A stretch of DNA of 64,000 nt from the NCBI GenBank assembly GCA_911810475.1, contig OU461276.1:1331501-1395500 (forward strand), given 5' to 3'. This document shows positions 18,630 through 28,689 of the stretch, piece by piece (the stretch's first letter is position 1; each line of letters begins with the position of its first letter). The position numbers were made by a program, and so were the translations under genes. The stretch comes from Candidatus Celerinatantimonas neptuna (GTDB taxonomy: Bacteria; Pseudomonadota; Gammaproteobacteria; Enterobacterales; Celerinatantimonadaceae). Below the pieces are notes generated by a model. The model made no database searches, was not told the DNA's origin, and saw nothing but the letters and a program-made list of their open reading frames with translations.

Positions 18630-19520
18630 TTAAGCTTCTCTGGCCTGATGTGACATTCGATAACGACGATGTTGACCATACTGATTTAATCCCACCGCCA
18701 ACAGAATTAATAATAAAGCCCACAAAGTTGTTGCCGGAGGTCGCTCAGCCAATAGCCAGCTTCCCAAAATAAATCCCACAACTGGTACCAGATAATTACT
18801 CATCGAAGCAAACATCGGACCACTTTTTGCTATCAGCATCATAAACACGAAATAGCCTAACCCTGTAGAAAAAACCCCCAGCATCACAACTGCACTCACC
18901 GCATGCCATGGTGCAACATGTAAGTGGGGATCTTTAAATAGCGTCACAATAATCAACTGCAACGCAGATGCCGACAATATATTACGGGCAACGATAAGTG
19001 ACGGCTCGCTCGTCAAACGCTTCACTAAAAGCATACCCATTGCATAGCAACAAGCTGATGCCAATATAGCAATCAGTGGCCACAATAACAGCTCTCCTGA
19101 AAAACCTAATAATTGCGGCGCAAATAAAACCCAAATTCCAGAAAAACCAACCAATACACTAAGTAAGCCCCAGGCTGTTAATCGTTCACTAACAACAAAC
19201 GGAGCAAACAGCAGTGTCAATAAAGGAATCATCCCCATAATCACTGCAGAAACTGAACTATCGACGCGCTGCTGCGCCCAGGCAATGAGTAAAAAAGGGA
19301 TCGTCGCATCCACCAGAGCAATGAACGCATAAATTGGCCAAAAACGAATTTGTCCTGACAAATGGAATAGACGGCACAACCCCCATAATGTTAAAGCCCC
19401 ACAAACGGCCCGACCAGTGGCAACCCACACATCAGGGATTGAAGCTACGGCTTCACGTATAAAAACAAACTGGGTGCCCCATAGCAAACCAATTGCAACT
19501 AAAAAGAGGTACTTTTTCAT
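18630..19520 (-). CDS. EamA/DMT-family transporter
   Basis: 296 residues with ten predicted membrane segments in two EamA repeats (LLWGTQFVFIREAVAS near the N-terminus and the SNYLVPVVGFILG repeat near residue 245), the usual DMT layout for metabolite or drug exporters. I chose the ATG at 19520 because GGGAG lies six bases upstream; the in-frame ATG four codons earlier overlaps that ribosome site. It is divergent from a LysR-type gene, its likely regulator. Substrate unknown; amino acids or amines are plausible given the context. Confidence 0.85.
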   Translation of the reverse strand: MKKYLFLVAIGLLWGTQFVFIREAVASIPDVWVATGRAVCGALTLWGLCRLFHLSGQIRFWPIYAFIALVDATIPFLLIAWAQQRVDSSVSAVIMGMIPLLTLLFAPFVVSERLTAWGLLSVLVGFSGIWVLFAPQLLGFSGELLLWPLIAILASACCYAMGMLLVKRLTSEPSLIVARNILSASALQLIIVTLFKDPHLHVAPWHAVSAVVMLGVFSTGLGYFVFMMLIAKSGPMFASMSNYLVPVVGFILGSWLLAERPPATTLWALLLILLAVGLNQYGQHRRYRMSHQAREA

Positions 19521-19610
19521 ATCCGCTCCCATTGAAGACAGCGGCAGTGTATAGCTCTCGCTATAATAAATAAAATGAATTAAATGAATGTTTGTATTAG
19601 TGATATTTAT

Positions 19611-20528
19611 ATGGATTTACAACGTATCGATTTCAATCTAATTAAAGTCTTTCGCTGGCTGATGATTGAACGTCAGGTTTCAAAAGCAGCCCAACGGCTT
19701 CATATTTCTCAACCCGCGCTGAGTCATTCCCTAAAACGACTCAGAGAACTATTTGAAGACCCACTATTTGTTCCTGTCGGCCGACAAATGAAACCCACAT
19801 CGTTAGCGGAGCAATTGGCAACGACAATCGAGCAAATATGGCAAACACTGGAATCAGGATTAGCAGGATTGGAGCAGTTTAACCCAGCCACCAGCGCACG
19901 GACTTTCCGCCTGGTTGTCAGCGCATCCATTGAATACTCCATGCTAGAACCTGTCTATCAGCGATTGAAACAAGCAGGGGGAGAACTCAATTTAGAAGTA
20001 ACCGAGCTCATACATCAGGATTATCTTCAAGCTCTTGCAGAACGCGAATTTGACATGGTCATCGGTTTTGCAGACAGTCACCATCTGCATGCATCACTGA
20101 TCAGTGAACCCTGGTTTAGTGATCCGCTCTTTTGTTTGAGTGGTACAGAGAGCAACGCCTTCAAATCCCCCATGACGATCGACCAACTTATAAGCAGGGA
20201 ACATGTTTACACATCAAGCTGGGGACACAGTCAGCTATTGGTTGACCAATGGCTTTGCAAACACCAACGCAAACGTCGTCTTGCGATACAGGTACCATCA
20301 TTTATGGCTGTTCCACCACTTTTACTTCATCATCCGCTCTACGCAGTCGTACCTTCAACCGTTTGTGATTTTTTAACAAGAGGCAATCATCTTGTCGCAC
20401 ATCCTCTTCCTGAAGAATTAACAGTACATTATTGCCTAACCAGACACCCCCTCTATAAGAATGATCCGTCACTAAACTGGCTTGTAAGCGAACTGCGTCA
20501 ATGCGTTACCACAATCCATACAAGCTAA
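19611..20528 (+). CDS. LysR-family transcriptional regulator
   Basis: 305 residues from the chosen start. The N-terminal winged helix-turn-helix MDLQRIDFNLIKVFRWL...QPALSHSLKRLRELFEDPLF is diagnostic, followed by the effector-binding fold. An upstream in-frame ATG at 19584 would add nine residues before the conserved start; neither has a clear ribosome site. It is divergent from the DMT transporter (91-base gap), the classical LysR-target arrangement, and ends two bases from the convergent puuB-like gene. Confidence 0.88.
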   Translation: MDLQRIDFNLIKVFRWLMIERQVSKAAQRLHISQPALSHSLKRLRELFEDPLFVPVGRQMKPTSLAEQLATTIEQIWQTLESGLAGLEQFNPATSARTFRLVVSASIEYSMLEPVYQRLKQAGGELNLEVTELIHQDYLQALAEREFDMVIGFADSHHLHASLISEPWFSDPLFCLSGTESNAFKSPMTIDQLISREHVYTSSWGHSQLLVDQWLCKHQRKRRLAIQVPSFMAVPPLLLHHPLYAVVPSTVCDFLTRGNHLVAHPLPEELTVHYCLTRHPLYKNDPSLNWLVSELRQCVTTIHTS

Positions 20529-20530
20529 CA

Positions 20531-21811
20531 TCATAAACAGTCTCTGATCCGATAATAGGCCATCGCCAGCACAAGCGCTGGCGTTCGTAACATGCGCCCT
20601 CCCGGAAATGGCATATGTGGAATTTGTCCGAACAAGTCAAAACGTTCAGTCGTGGTCATAATGGCTTCTGACATCAGTTTTCCTGCCATTGCCGTTGCTG
20701 CAATACCATGTCCGGAAAACCCCTGGGCAAAAAAGATATTATCGGCCAATCGGCCAAAATGAGGGGCCCGGTTCATAGTGATCCCCACATAGCCCCCCCA
20801 TGTATAATCAATCCTGACACCCTTTAGCTGAGGGAAAACCCGTGCCATACGTTTACGCATCGCACCTTCTAAATTTCGGGGATCAATCCCTGAATAGCTC
20901 ACCCGTCCCCCAAATAACATCCGATAGTCCCTGGAGCTGCGATAATAATCCAACACAAAATTGACATCGCAGGCTGCAATCTGATTGTTCATCAGTGACT
21001 GACAACATGCTTCACCTAAAGGCTCAGTCGCCGCAATATAAGTTCCAACAGGCATAACCCGACTTTCCAGATAATCGGATAAACCATTCATATAGGCGTT
21101 ACATGCAAAGACAACATGATCCGCGCACACACTACCCTGACTGGTTTTCAACAATACTTTGGGGCCCTGCTGCAAATTTTCGACCTGGCTATCTTCATAA
21201 AATGTCACTCCGGCATTTTTGGCTGCATCAACCAGACCGAGGGTATAATTTAACGGATGAAGATGGCCACTGTTGGCATCAAACAACCCACTCGTGTAAA
21301 GAGGGCTCGCAATGTTTTCACAGACCTGTTCTTTGTCCCAAAAAGAGAGGCTCTCGTAGCCATATTGATCACGAAGTTGATATAACCAAGCTTTCAACTC
21401 TTCATCGTGACGTGCCTTCATCCCCAAATGAGCCATACCATCACGCCAGTCACAATCGATTTGATACGTCTTTATATAATCTTTTGTTAAATCCAGCCCC
21501 TCAAGAGAGATACTCCAGAATTTCTGCGCATTACTTTTACCGACCAACTTCTCCAGCGTACTTTGCTCACATGCCCAGCCGAATATAGCCTGTCCGCCAC
21601 TTCGCCCAGATGCGCCCCAACCGACGCGAGCTGCATCAAGCACAACCACATTATAGCCTTTCTTGGCTAATTCCAGAGCGGTCACAACACCTGTTATGCC
21701 GGCACCGACGACACACACATCTGAGTTGATCGACTCAGTTAGCGGAGCAAATTGAAAATTATGGTTTGCCGTCGCGGCATAATATGATTGCGGATAAGCT
21801 GGAGAGACCAT
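20531..21811 (-). CDS. puuB: Gamma-glutamylputrescine oxidoreductase (PuuB/PauB-like FAD enzyme)
   Basis: 426 residues of the DAO/GlpD-like FAD oxidoreductase family. The N-terminal Rossmann motif VVGAGITGVVTALELAKKGY is followed by WGASGRSGGQ, both typical of PuuB; the C-terminal GYVGITMNRAPHFG and GFSGHGIAATAMAG also fit. It oxidises gamma-glutamylputrescine to the aldehyde, with release of ammonia and peroxide. The start is the ATG at 21811 (AAAGGAG seven bases upstream). It lies downstream of puuA on the same strand, 91 bases away, so the two probably form one unit. Confidence 0.88.
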   Translation of the reverse strand: MVSPAYPQSYYAATANHNFQFAPLTESINSDVCVVGAGITGVVTALELAKKGYNVVVLDAARVGWGASGRSGGQAIFGWACEQSTLEKLVGKSNAQKFWSISLEGLDLTKDYIKTYQIDCDWRDGMAHLGMKARHDEELKAWLYQLRDQYGYESLSFWDKEQVCENIASPLYTSGLFDANSGHLHPLNYTLGLVDAAKNAGVTFYEDSQVENLQQGPKVLLKTSQGSVCADHVVFACNAYMNGLSDYLESRVMPVGTYIAATEPLGEACCQSLMNNQIAACDVNFVLDYYRSSRDYRMLFGGRVSYSGIDPRNLEGAMRKRMARVFPQLKGVRIDYTWGGYVGITMNRAPHFGRLADNIFFAQGFSGHGIAATAMAGKLMSEAIMTTTERFDLFGQIPHMPFPGGRMLRTPALVLAMAYYRIRDCL

Positions 21812-21902
21812 CAAAATACTCCTTTATTAATCAGTCTTAAAAAGCACAGTCGATTAATTTAAACTTATAGAACCGTGTTTACTCAAAAAACGTCAACACG
21901 CC

Positions 21903-23303
21903 CTAGACAATTTGCTGATACCACTGAAACTCCAATGGCGAAACATGTGATTCAAAGCGTTGCATTTCAGATTGCTTCACACTCTGATACACCTGGCAAA
22001 AAGACGAGCCGAAATACTTGCGTGAAATTTGACTTTGACTAAACGACATAAGCGCATCGCGCCAGTTCAATGGCAATAACTCATCCTGACATAATGAAGC
22101 ATCACCGCTAACCGGTTCAGCAGGAAGCCATTTTTGAGTCAGGCCTTCTGACATACTTGCCAAAATCGCCGCGCAAATTAAATAAGGATTCACATCAGCA
22201 CCGCCAACCCGGTGTTCAATACGGGTATTTGCTTTATTGCTGGCGGGGATACGAAGGGCGACCGTCCGGTTATCCCATCCCCAACAAGCCCTCAGAGGAA
22301 CAAACATATCCGGGCGAAAACGACGATACGAATTTGCATTCGGAGCAATAATGGCCATCATCTCTGGCATGCATTTTAAAAGTCCGGCCAAAGCATGTTG
22401 CAATCGAGCAGGTTCATTTACGAAAACATTCTGACCGTTATCATCTAACAAACTCACATGCACATGACAGCCACTCCCGGCATATTCGCTATATGGCTTA
22501 GCCATAAACGTTGCACCATACCCGTGTTTTCGGGCAACGGATTTAATCACGCGCTTCAATAACAACGCCTGATCACAGGCTAACAAAACATCGTGTTGAT
22601 AATGTAGATTGACTTCAAACTGACCCGGAGCGTATTCGGCAATCATATTTTCTGCCGGAATTTGCTGTTCCCGGCACGCTTGCAAAACATCATCTAAAAA
22701 TGGCCGGTACTCATCCAGTTCATCTAGAGAATAAACCTGAGTCTGGGTCATCCGTTTCTGGCTAAAAGGAGCGATAGGAGGCCGGGGATGTCCTGTCTCA
22801 TCGGCTTCTATATCAACCAGATAAAACTCCAATTCAAGAGCAACACAGTAATGAAACGGCTGATCAGACAGCTGGCCGAGTACTCTGAATAACACTTGAC
22901 GGGGATCCGCAAAAAAAGGGGTCACACCATCTTTTTCCACCATCGTCAGCAAGCCTTGCGCGCAGTGGCAACCCTGCCAGGGAACCAAACAAAGAGAAGA
23001 TGGAAGAATTTGACAAATTCGATCACCATCGCCTTGAGAAAAACCAAGTCCAGTCTCTTCAACCGTTTCACCACAGATATCTAATGCAAAAACAGAAGCC
23101 GGTAAGCATATTCCATCTTTTGCAACTTTCATCAGTTGGTTAACTTCAACCCGTTTTCCCCGAACAGCACCGTTCAAATCATGAAGGATCAAATCAATAC
23201 TCTGAACCTGTGGATTATCCAGCAAAAATTGTTTCACCAACTGCTCACGATAAGAAACCGATGCTTCACTTTGGTCCTGTAATTGCTTCATAGTCGATGA
23301 CAC
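21903..23303 (-). CDS. puuA: Gamma-glutamylpolyamine synthetase, glutamine synthetase family (PuuA/PauA)
   Basis: 466 residues with a type I glutamine synthetase catalytic fold. Visible signatures are ALELEFYLVD (metal-site glutamates), the glycine-rich GSGCHVHVSL, NSYRRF and the C-terminal ASNKANTRIEHRVGGADVNPY. PuuA ligates glutamate to a polyamine amino group at the expense of ATP, the first step of the gamma-glutamylation pathway. The start is GTG at 23303 (GGAAG six bases upstream); an ATG at 23291 is the alternative. It is followed by puuB and divergent from a second GS-like gene. Confidence 0.88.
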   Translation of the reverse strand: MSSTMKQLQDQSEASVSYREQLVKQFLLDNPQVQSIDLILHDLNGAVRGKRVEVNQLMKVAKDGICLPASVFALDICGETVEETGLGFSQGDGDRICQILPSSLCLVPWQGCHCAQGLLTMVEKDGVTPFFADPRQVLFRVLGQLSDQPFHYCVALELEFYLVDIEADETGHPRPPIAPFSQKRMTQTQVYSLDELDEYRPFLDDVLQACREQQIPAENMIAEYAPGQFEVNLHYQHDVLLACDQALLLKRVIKSVARKHGYGATFMAKPYSEYAGSGCHVHVSLLDDNGQNVFVNEPARLQHALAGLLKCMPEMMAIIAPNANSYRRFRPDMFVPLRACWGWDNRTVALRIPASNKANTRIEHRVGGADVNPYLICAAILASMSEGLTQKWLPAEPVSGDASLCQDELLPLNWRDALMSFSQSQISRKYFGSSFCQVYQSVKQSEMQRFESHVSPLEFQWYQQIV

Positions 23304-23602
23304 ATCCTACTTCCATCATATTCATACCTGTCTAAAAATACACCACAGCGTTTAGTATATTGCAAATACAAAAATTAAATTAATTAAAAAAACTAAAAAA
23401 TGCATATTATACAGATTAAAATAATTGACATTTATCAAATTACATGTCAAATCTAAAAAAACAGGATAAATTTTAATCTGACTTGATTAATTTATTGAAC
23501 ATCTATTCTTAAAATTAAATAGCTACATTTAACTGCGTCACAGAAAAGTCACCTCTGTGAATCACTATTTTAGTTCAACAGGATGCCAGACTAGGTCAAC
23601 AC
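23304..23602. other. AT-rich divergent promoter region between two GS-like genes
   Basis: 299 bases of very AT-rich DNA between divergent puuA-like genes. Promoters and PuuR-type operators for both directions should lie here, but I could not recognise a defined operator by eye. No gene is seen. Confidence 0.6.
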
Positions 23603-24937
23603 ATGATGGATAGTATCAAACAGTGGATCACTGCAAATAAAATAACGGAAGTAGAATGTTTGATTCCTGATATAACCGGTAATGCCCGGGGGAAAATTGT
23701 ACCAGCCAATAAGTACATTCGAGAGCAGGGTCTACGGCTACCGGAATCCATTTTTTTCCAAACAGTCACCGGCGATTGGCCAGATGACGATAGTATGGTT
23801 GATCCAACAGAACAAGATATGCACCTTGAACCTGACCCGGATACGATCCGTTTCGTTCCCTGGACAAAGGAACCGACAGCTCAGGTTATCCATGATTGTT
23901 ATAACCATGACCATCAACTGGTCGATATTGCGCCACGTTCCGTGCTAAAAAGAGTTTTATCTCTCTACGAACAAGAAGGATGGTTTCCTATCGTTGCGCC
24001 TGAGGTTGAATTTTTCCTGGTCAAAAAAAATCTTGACTGGGACTATCCTTTAGAACCTCCCATTGGACGCAATGGTCGCCCTGAAACGGCCCGCCAGTCA
24101 TTTAGTATCGATGCAGTCAATGAATTTGACCCCATCTTCGAAGATATGTACGACTACTGCGATGCACAAGAACTCGATGTTGATACGCTAATCCATGAGT
24201 CAGGGGCCGCCCAAATGGAAATTAATTTTCTCCATGGCTTACCGTTATCCCGTGCGGATCAGGTATTTTTGTTCAAAAGAACCATGCGTGAAACGGCCCA
24301 TCGCCATGATGTCTATGCCACATTTATGGCAAAACCGATGGAACAGGAACCCGGAAGCGCCATGCATATTCACCAAAGTCTCACCGATGAACAAGGGACC
24401 AACCTGTTCAGTCTGAATCATGGTGAAAATAGCCCGCTATTTCTAAATTATATTGCCGGTATGCAAAAATATACGCCTGCCGGATTAGCTTTCTTTGCTC
24501 CAAATGTAAACTCTTACCGGCGTTTAGTCTTAGGTGATTCAGCCCCAACCAATGTTGAATGGGGACTCGACAACCGAACCGTTGGGCTTCGGGTCCCGGT
24601 TTCTGCCCCCAACGCCAGACGTGTTGAAAATCGTTATGCAGGCTCCGACGCGAACCCCTATCTGGCAATGGCCGTCTCTCTGGCCTGCGGATATCTGGGG
24701 ATGAAAAACGAGCTAAAGCCAAGCCCTATGACCACCGGAGATGCAACAAGAAACCCTTATTCACTCCCCAGAACAGTAGAAGAATCACTGACATTACTTG
24801 AGCGAAGTGACGATATGCGGGCCATCTTAGGGGATCGTTTTGTCAGCGCCTATGTCGCCTTAAAACGAAAAGAGTATCAAACATTTTTCCAGGTCATCAG
24901 CTCTTGGGAAAGAGAATTCTTACTACTCAACGTATAA
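23603..24937 (+). CDS. Second glutamine synthetase-family gamma-glutamylpolyamine ligase
   Basis: 444 residues, clearly paralogous to the divergent gene at 21903-23303 but diverged. It shows PEVEFFLV, GSAMHIHQSL, NSYRRL, DNRTVGLRVP and RRVENRYAGSDANPY in family order. It resembles the SpuI/SpuB/PauA group that gamma-glutamylates putrescine, spermidine, cadaverine or diaminopropane. It begins a tightly packed plus-strand run with the SpuC-like aminotransferase (19-base gap) and the pot genes. The two paralogues may differ in polyamine specificity, as PauA isozymes do in Pseudomonas; that is inference. Confidence 0.87.
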   Translation: MMDSIKQWITANKITEVECLIPDITGNARGKIVPANKYIREQGLRLPESIFFQTVTGDWPDDDSMVDPTEQDMHLEPDPDTIRFVPWTKEPTAQVIHDCYNHDHQLVDIAPRSVLKRVLSLYEQEGWFPIVAPEVEFFLVKKNLDWDYPLEPPIGRNGRPETARQSFSIDAVNEFDPIFEDMYDYCDAQELDVDTLIHESGAAQMEINFLHGLPLSRADQVFLFKRTMRETAHRHDVYATFMAKPMEQEPGSAMHIHQSLTDEQGTNLFSLNHGENSPLFLNYIAGMQKYTPAGLAFFAPNVNSYRRLVLGDSAPTNVEWGLDNRTVGLRVPVSAPNARRVENRYAGSDANPYLAMAVSLACGYLGMKNELKPSPMTTGDATRNPYSLPRTVEESLTLLERSDDMRAILGDRFVSAYVALKRKEYQTFFQVISSWEREFLLLNV

Positions 24938-24956
24938 CTATAATAGGGAGAAATCT

Positions 24957-26309
24957 ATGAGTCAGATCCAGCAACAAGACAGCCAGCACTGCCTGCATCC
25001 ATTCAGCAATTACCATCAACTGAATCGTGATGGTTCAAAAGTAATCACAAAAGGTGAAGGGATCTTTCTCATCGACGAAGATGGCCATAAAATTTTAGAT
25101 GCCATGGCGGGCTTGTGGTGTGTCAATCTGGGCTACAGTGCGACATCATTGATTAAAGCTGCGACCCAACAGTTAGAGCAACTACCTTACTATAATCTGT
25201 TTTTCCAGACGACTCATGCGCCTGCCGCGCAGCTGGCCCAAAAACTCTCTGAAATCACACCAGCCCAATTCAGCCATGTTTTTTTCACAGGTTCCGGCTC
25301 AGAGTGCAATGACACGGTCATCCGGATTGTCCGCCATTACTGGAGCTGCCTTAGAAAACCTGAGAAACAGGTCATTATCAGCCGGGATAACGCCTACCAC
25401 GGAAGCACGATGGCGGGTGCCAGCTTAGGAGGAATGAAACCGATGCATGCCCAGGGCGGTCTGCCGATTCCTGGGATCGAACACATTCCTCAGCCTTACT
25501 ACTTCGAAGAAGGACAAGGCGAAGATCTACAAGATTTTGGACGTCAAAGGGCACAGCTTCTCGAGCAAAAAATTCTGGAAATAGGGGAAGATAAAGTCGC
25601 AGCCTTTATCGCTGAACCCATTCAGGGCGCCGGTGGGGTTATTATTCCACCGCCAAGCTACTGGCCTGAAATTCAGCGTATCTGCGATAAATATGACATT
25701 TTACTTATTGCCGATGAGGTTATCTGTGGATTTGGACGAACAGGCGAATGGTTTGCCAGTGAAACGTTTCAGATTCGCCCTGATCTGATGTGTCTGGCCA
25801 AAGGGATCACGTCCGGATATCTTCCACTGGGAGCGGTCATGATAAGTGACACTGTGGCCCGGATATTACGTGATTTCGACGATGAGTTCACACATGGTTT
25901 CACTTACTCAGGCCACCCTGTTGCCTGCGCTGTCGCGCTGGCCACCATTGAAGAGATGGAAAAAACAGATCTTATCAATACCATTCGCCATGACACGGCG
26001 CCTTATCTGGCACAACGCTGGGAAACCCTTGCAGAACATCCCATCGTTGGCGAAGCTCGCATCAAGGGAATGATGGGTGCCTTAGAACTGGTTGAAAATA
26101 AACACACTTTAACAAGATATAACAAGAAACTGGCCGCCGGAGTAGTATGCCGGGACATTTGTGTCGAAAATGGCCTCATTATGCGAGCAGTCGGCGATAC
26201 GATGATCATCGCACCGCCTCTGATTATTAGTAGAGCAGAAGTAGATCAACTAATTGAATTAGCCACTATTTGTCTGGATAAAACCCAAGCAGCCTTAAGC
26301 TCATCTTAG
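24957..26309 (+). CDS. spuC: Class III aminotransferase, putrescine:pyruvate type (SpuC-like)
   Basis: 450 residues, fold type I PLP enzyme. Motifs: DAMAGLWCVNLGY near residue 44, FTGSGSECNDT (phosphate site), IADEVICGFGRTG, and the PLP lysine in LAKGITSG. This matches SpuC-type putrescine/spermidine aminotransferases, which convert putrescine to 4-aminobutanal with pyruvate as acceptor. A good ribosome site (GGGAGA) precedes the ATG. It lies between a gamma-glutamylpolyamine ligase and the pot transporter, so the locus seems to encode both the transaminase and the gamma-glutamylation routes. Confidence 0.88.
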   Translation: MSQIQQQDSQHCLHPFSNYHQLNRDGSKVITKGEGIFLIDEDGHKILDAMAGLWCVNLGYSATSLIKAATQQLEQLPYYNLFFQTTHAPAAQLAQKLSEITPAQFSHVFFTGSGSECNDTVIRIVRHYWSCLRKPEKQVIISRDNAYHGSTMAGASLGGMKPMHAQGGLPIPGIEHIPQPYYFEEGQGEDLQDFGRQRAQLLEQKILEIGEDKVAAFIAEPIQGAGGVIIPPPSYWPEIQRICDKYDILLIADEVICGFGRTGEWFASETFQIRPDLMCLAKGITSGYLPLGAVMISDTVARILRDFDDEFTHGFTYSGHPVACAVALATIEEMEKTDLINTIRHDTAPYLAQRWETLAEHPIVGEARIKGMMGALELVENKHTLTRYNKKLAAGVVCRDICVENGLIMRAVGDTMIIAPPLIISRAEVDQLIELATICLDKTQAALSSS

Positions 26310-26434
26310 TGTGTGAATGTCTGGTGGTCATTTTGCGGAATGTTTATTAAACGTATCCACCTGAAACAATTCGATCACCCGACATTTTCTCGGACTGCAT
26401 CCAGACGATATACCCATTTTTTACATGGAGATCG

Positions 26435-27544
26435 ATGATGAAATATTTCACGGTGATTCGAACGCTGCTTTGTGTATCGTTGCTCACAAGTGCCTCACTC
26501 GCAGCTCATGCGGCTCAACAAACGTTACACATCTACAACTGGTCAGATTACATTGCCAAAGATACGATTCCCAATTTCGAGAAACAAACCGGAATCAAAG
26601 TCGTCTATGATGTATTTGACTCAAACGAAGTACTCGAAGCCAAGATCCTTGCTGGACACACAGGTTATGATCTAGTGGTCCCCAGTAATGACTTTTTAGG
26701 AAAACAGATCAAAGCAGGTGCTTTTTTAAAACTCGATAAAGCAAAGCTGACCCGCTATAAAAATCTTAATCCCAAATTGATGGCGCTACTGTCTAAATCT
26801 GCCGATCCGGGCAATCAATATGGCATCCCTTACATGTGGGGTACCACCGGGATTGGATATAACGTGGACAAAATCAAAAAGATACTCGGTCCAAATGTCC
26901 CGATAAACAGCTGGGATCTGGTATTTCAACCTAACTATATGAAAAAACTCAAGAAATGTGGTGTGTCTTTCCTCAATGCTCCCACTGAAATTCTGTCGGC
27001 CGCCCTCAATTATGCAGGGGAAAATCCCAATTCAACAACGCCAAGTGATTACACCAAAGTTGCATTACCTTTGCTGAATAAAGTCCGGCCTTACATCACT
27101 GAGATTAACTCATCTCAATATATTAATGACTTAGCAAACGGTGATGTCTGTGTTGTTATTGGCTGGTCTGGTGATGTGCTTCAGGCTGCCGATCGGGCCG
27201 AACAGGCAAACAATGGCATTCATATTAAATATATGATTCCCAAAGAAGGTGCAATGGTCTGGTTTGATATGATGGCTATCCCCAAAGATGCTCCAAATCC
27301 TGATGCAGCCCTGAAATTCATCAACTATATTTTACGCCCGAAGGTCGTCGCACAGATTTCGGACGATATTGCCTATGCCAACCCCAATCTGGCATCAAAA
27401 CCTTATCTTGATAAAGAAATTCTGGATAATCCGGCGGTTTACCCTCCTGCCAAAATTCGTCAAAAACTGTATACGGCAAAAATGTTACCGATGAAAATTG
27501 ACAGACTTCGTACCCGCGTCTGGTCACAGTTTTTGCAGAACTAA
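26435..27544 (+). CDS. potF: Periplasmic putrescine/spermidine-binding protein (PotF-like), copy 1
   Basis: 369 residues with a Sec signal peptide (cleavage after AHA near residue 26), then the PotD/PotF signature LHIYNWSDYIA and VYDVFDSNEVLEAKIL. The ligand-site stretch SSQYINDLANGDVCVVIGWSGD is typical. It delivers polyamines to the PotGHI ABC transporter. An in-frame ATG one codon later is an equally good start. It is about 80 percent identical by eye to the copy at 31343. A hairpin lies between this gene and potG. Confidence 0.92.
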   Translation: MMKYFTVIRTLLCVSLLTSASLAAHAAQQTLHIYNWSDYIAKDTIPNFEKQTGIKVVYDVFDSNEVLEAKILAGHTGYDLVVPSNDFLGKQIKAGAFLKLDKAKLTRYKNLNPKLMALLSKSADPGNQYGIPYMWGTTGIGYNVDKIKKILGPNVPINSWDLVFQPNYMKKLKKCGVSFLNAPTEILSAALNYAGENPNSTTPSDYTKVALPLLNKVRPYITEINSSQYINDLANGDVCVVIGWSGDVLQAADRAEQANNGIHIKYMIPKEGAMVWFDMMAIPKDAPNPDAALKFINYILRPKVVAQISDDIAYANPNLASKPYLDKEILDNPAVYPPAKIRQKLYTAKMLPMKIDRLRTRVWSQFLQN

Positions 27545-27553
27545 TCCATCGTC

Positions 27554-27576
27554 AGGACCTGTGAATTACAGATCCT
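27554..27576 (+). terminator. Intercistronic stem-loop between potF and potG (attenuator-like)
   Basis: Arms AGGACCTGT and ACAGATCCT with one mismatch, a five-base loop, then a short T-rich stretch. It sits nine bases after the potF stop. Similar hairpins after binding-protein genes reduce transcription into the downstream transporter genes and protect the upstream mRNA; that role here is inferred. Confidence 0.5.
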
Positions 27577-27597
27577 TTTATTGTGAAGGAGATCCAG

Positions 27598-28689
27598 ATG
27601 AGTCGTCCACCATTACTCCAGATACGTGGATTATCGAAACATTTTGGAGGCCAGGCAGCTGTCGATAATATTGACCTGACGATAGATCATGGCGAGCTAT
27701 TTGCGCTACTAGGCGCATCTGGCTGTGGGAAATCAACACTACTTCGCATGCTAGCCGGCTTTGAAGCCCCATCTAGCGGTCAAATCATTCTCGATGGCGA
27801 AGACTTGGCAAATATCCCGGCGCATCAGCGACCGGTCAATATGATGTTTCAGTCCTATGCTTTATTCCCCCATATGACCGTCGCCAAAAATATCGCGTTT
27901 GGTCTCAAACAGGATGGATTAACCCGCTCTGAAATCGATGAATCCGTTCAGCACATGTTAAAACTGGTTCAAATGCAAGAGTATGCCAATCGTAAACCCC
28001 ATCAACTTTCGGGCGGTCAGCGACAACGTGTTGCTCTGGCACGGAGTTTAGCTAAAAAGCCTAAATTATTACTCCTTGATGAACCGATGGGCGCACTCGA
28101 TAAAAAACTGCGCGAACAGATGCAACTGGAAGTTGTTGATATACTTGAACATGTTGGCGTAACCTGCGTCATGGTCACTCATGATCAAGAAGAAGCCATG
28201 TCCATGGCATCACGTCTGGCCATTATGGATCGAGGTCAATTCATTCAAATTGGTTCGCCAGAAGAGATTTACGAATATCCAAACTCACGCTATAGTGCCG
28301 AGTTTATCGGCTCAGTGAATATTTTTGAAGGTGAACTGCTTGAAGGCCACCCGGAACAAGCCACGATTCGATGTCACGCATTCGATCCACCGATCCTGTT
28401 AAATCATGGTCTATCGGATGCACCAGGACTCCCATTGATGGTCGCGATTCGCCCGGAAAAAATTAAAATATTCAAAAAGTTGAAACGAGATGCCAATGTC
28501 TGCACGGGAAAAGTCGAAGATATTGCGTATCTGGGAGGACAATCTATTTACCATGTTCGTCTTCCCAGTGGTCAACTGCTTAGAGCCACACTCCCCAACA
28601 ATAGCCGCCATCGGAATTCCCTGCCGACATGGGAGGGAATGGTACACTTATGTTGGGAAGCCGATAGCTGTGTAATATTAAAGATATGA
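27598..28689 (+). CDS. potG: Putrescine ABC transporter ATP-binding protein (PotG), copy 1
   Basis: 363 residues. Walker A GASGCGKST, Q-loop, signature LSGGQRQRVALARSLA, Walker B LLLLDEPMGALD and the H-loop VTHDQEEA are all present, with the C-terminal TOBE regulatory domain of Pot/CUT1-type ATPases. I start at the ATG at 27598, which is preceded by AAGGAG; an upstream in-frame GTG would include the ribosome site in the coding sequence. It overlaps potH by four bases (ATGA). Confidence 0.93.
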   Translation: MSRPPLLQIRGLSKHFGGQAAVDNIDLTIDHGELFALLGASGCGKSTLLRMLAGFEAPSSGQIILDGEDLANIPAHQRPVNMMFQSYALFPHMTVAKNIAFGLKQDGLTRSEIDESVQHMLKLVQMQEYANRKPHQLSGGQRQRVALARSLAKKPKLLLLDEPMGALDKKLREQMQLEVVDILEHVGVTCVMVTHDQEEAMSMASRLAIMDRGQFIQIGSPEEIYEYPNSRYSAEFIGSVNIFEGELLEGHPEQATIRCHAFDPPILLNHGLSDAPGLPLMVAIRPEKIKIFKKLKRDANVCTGKVEDIAYLGGQSIYHVRLPSGQLLRATLPNNSRHRNSLPTWEGMVHLCWEADSCVILKI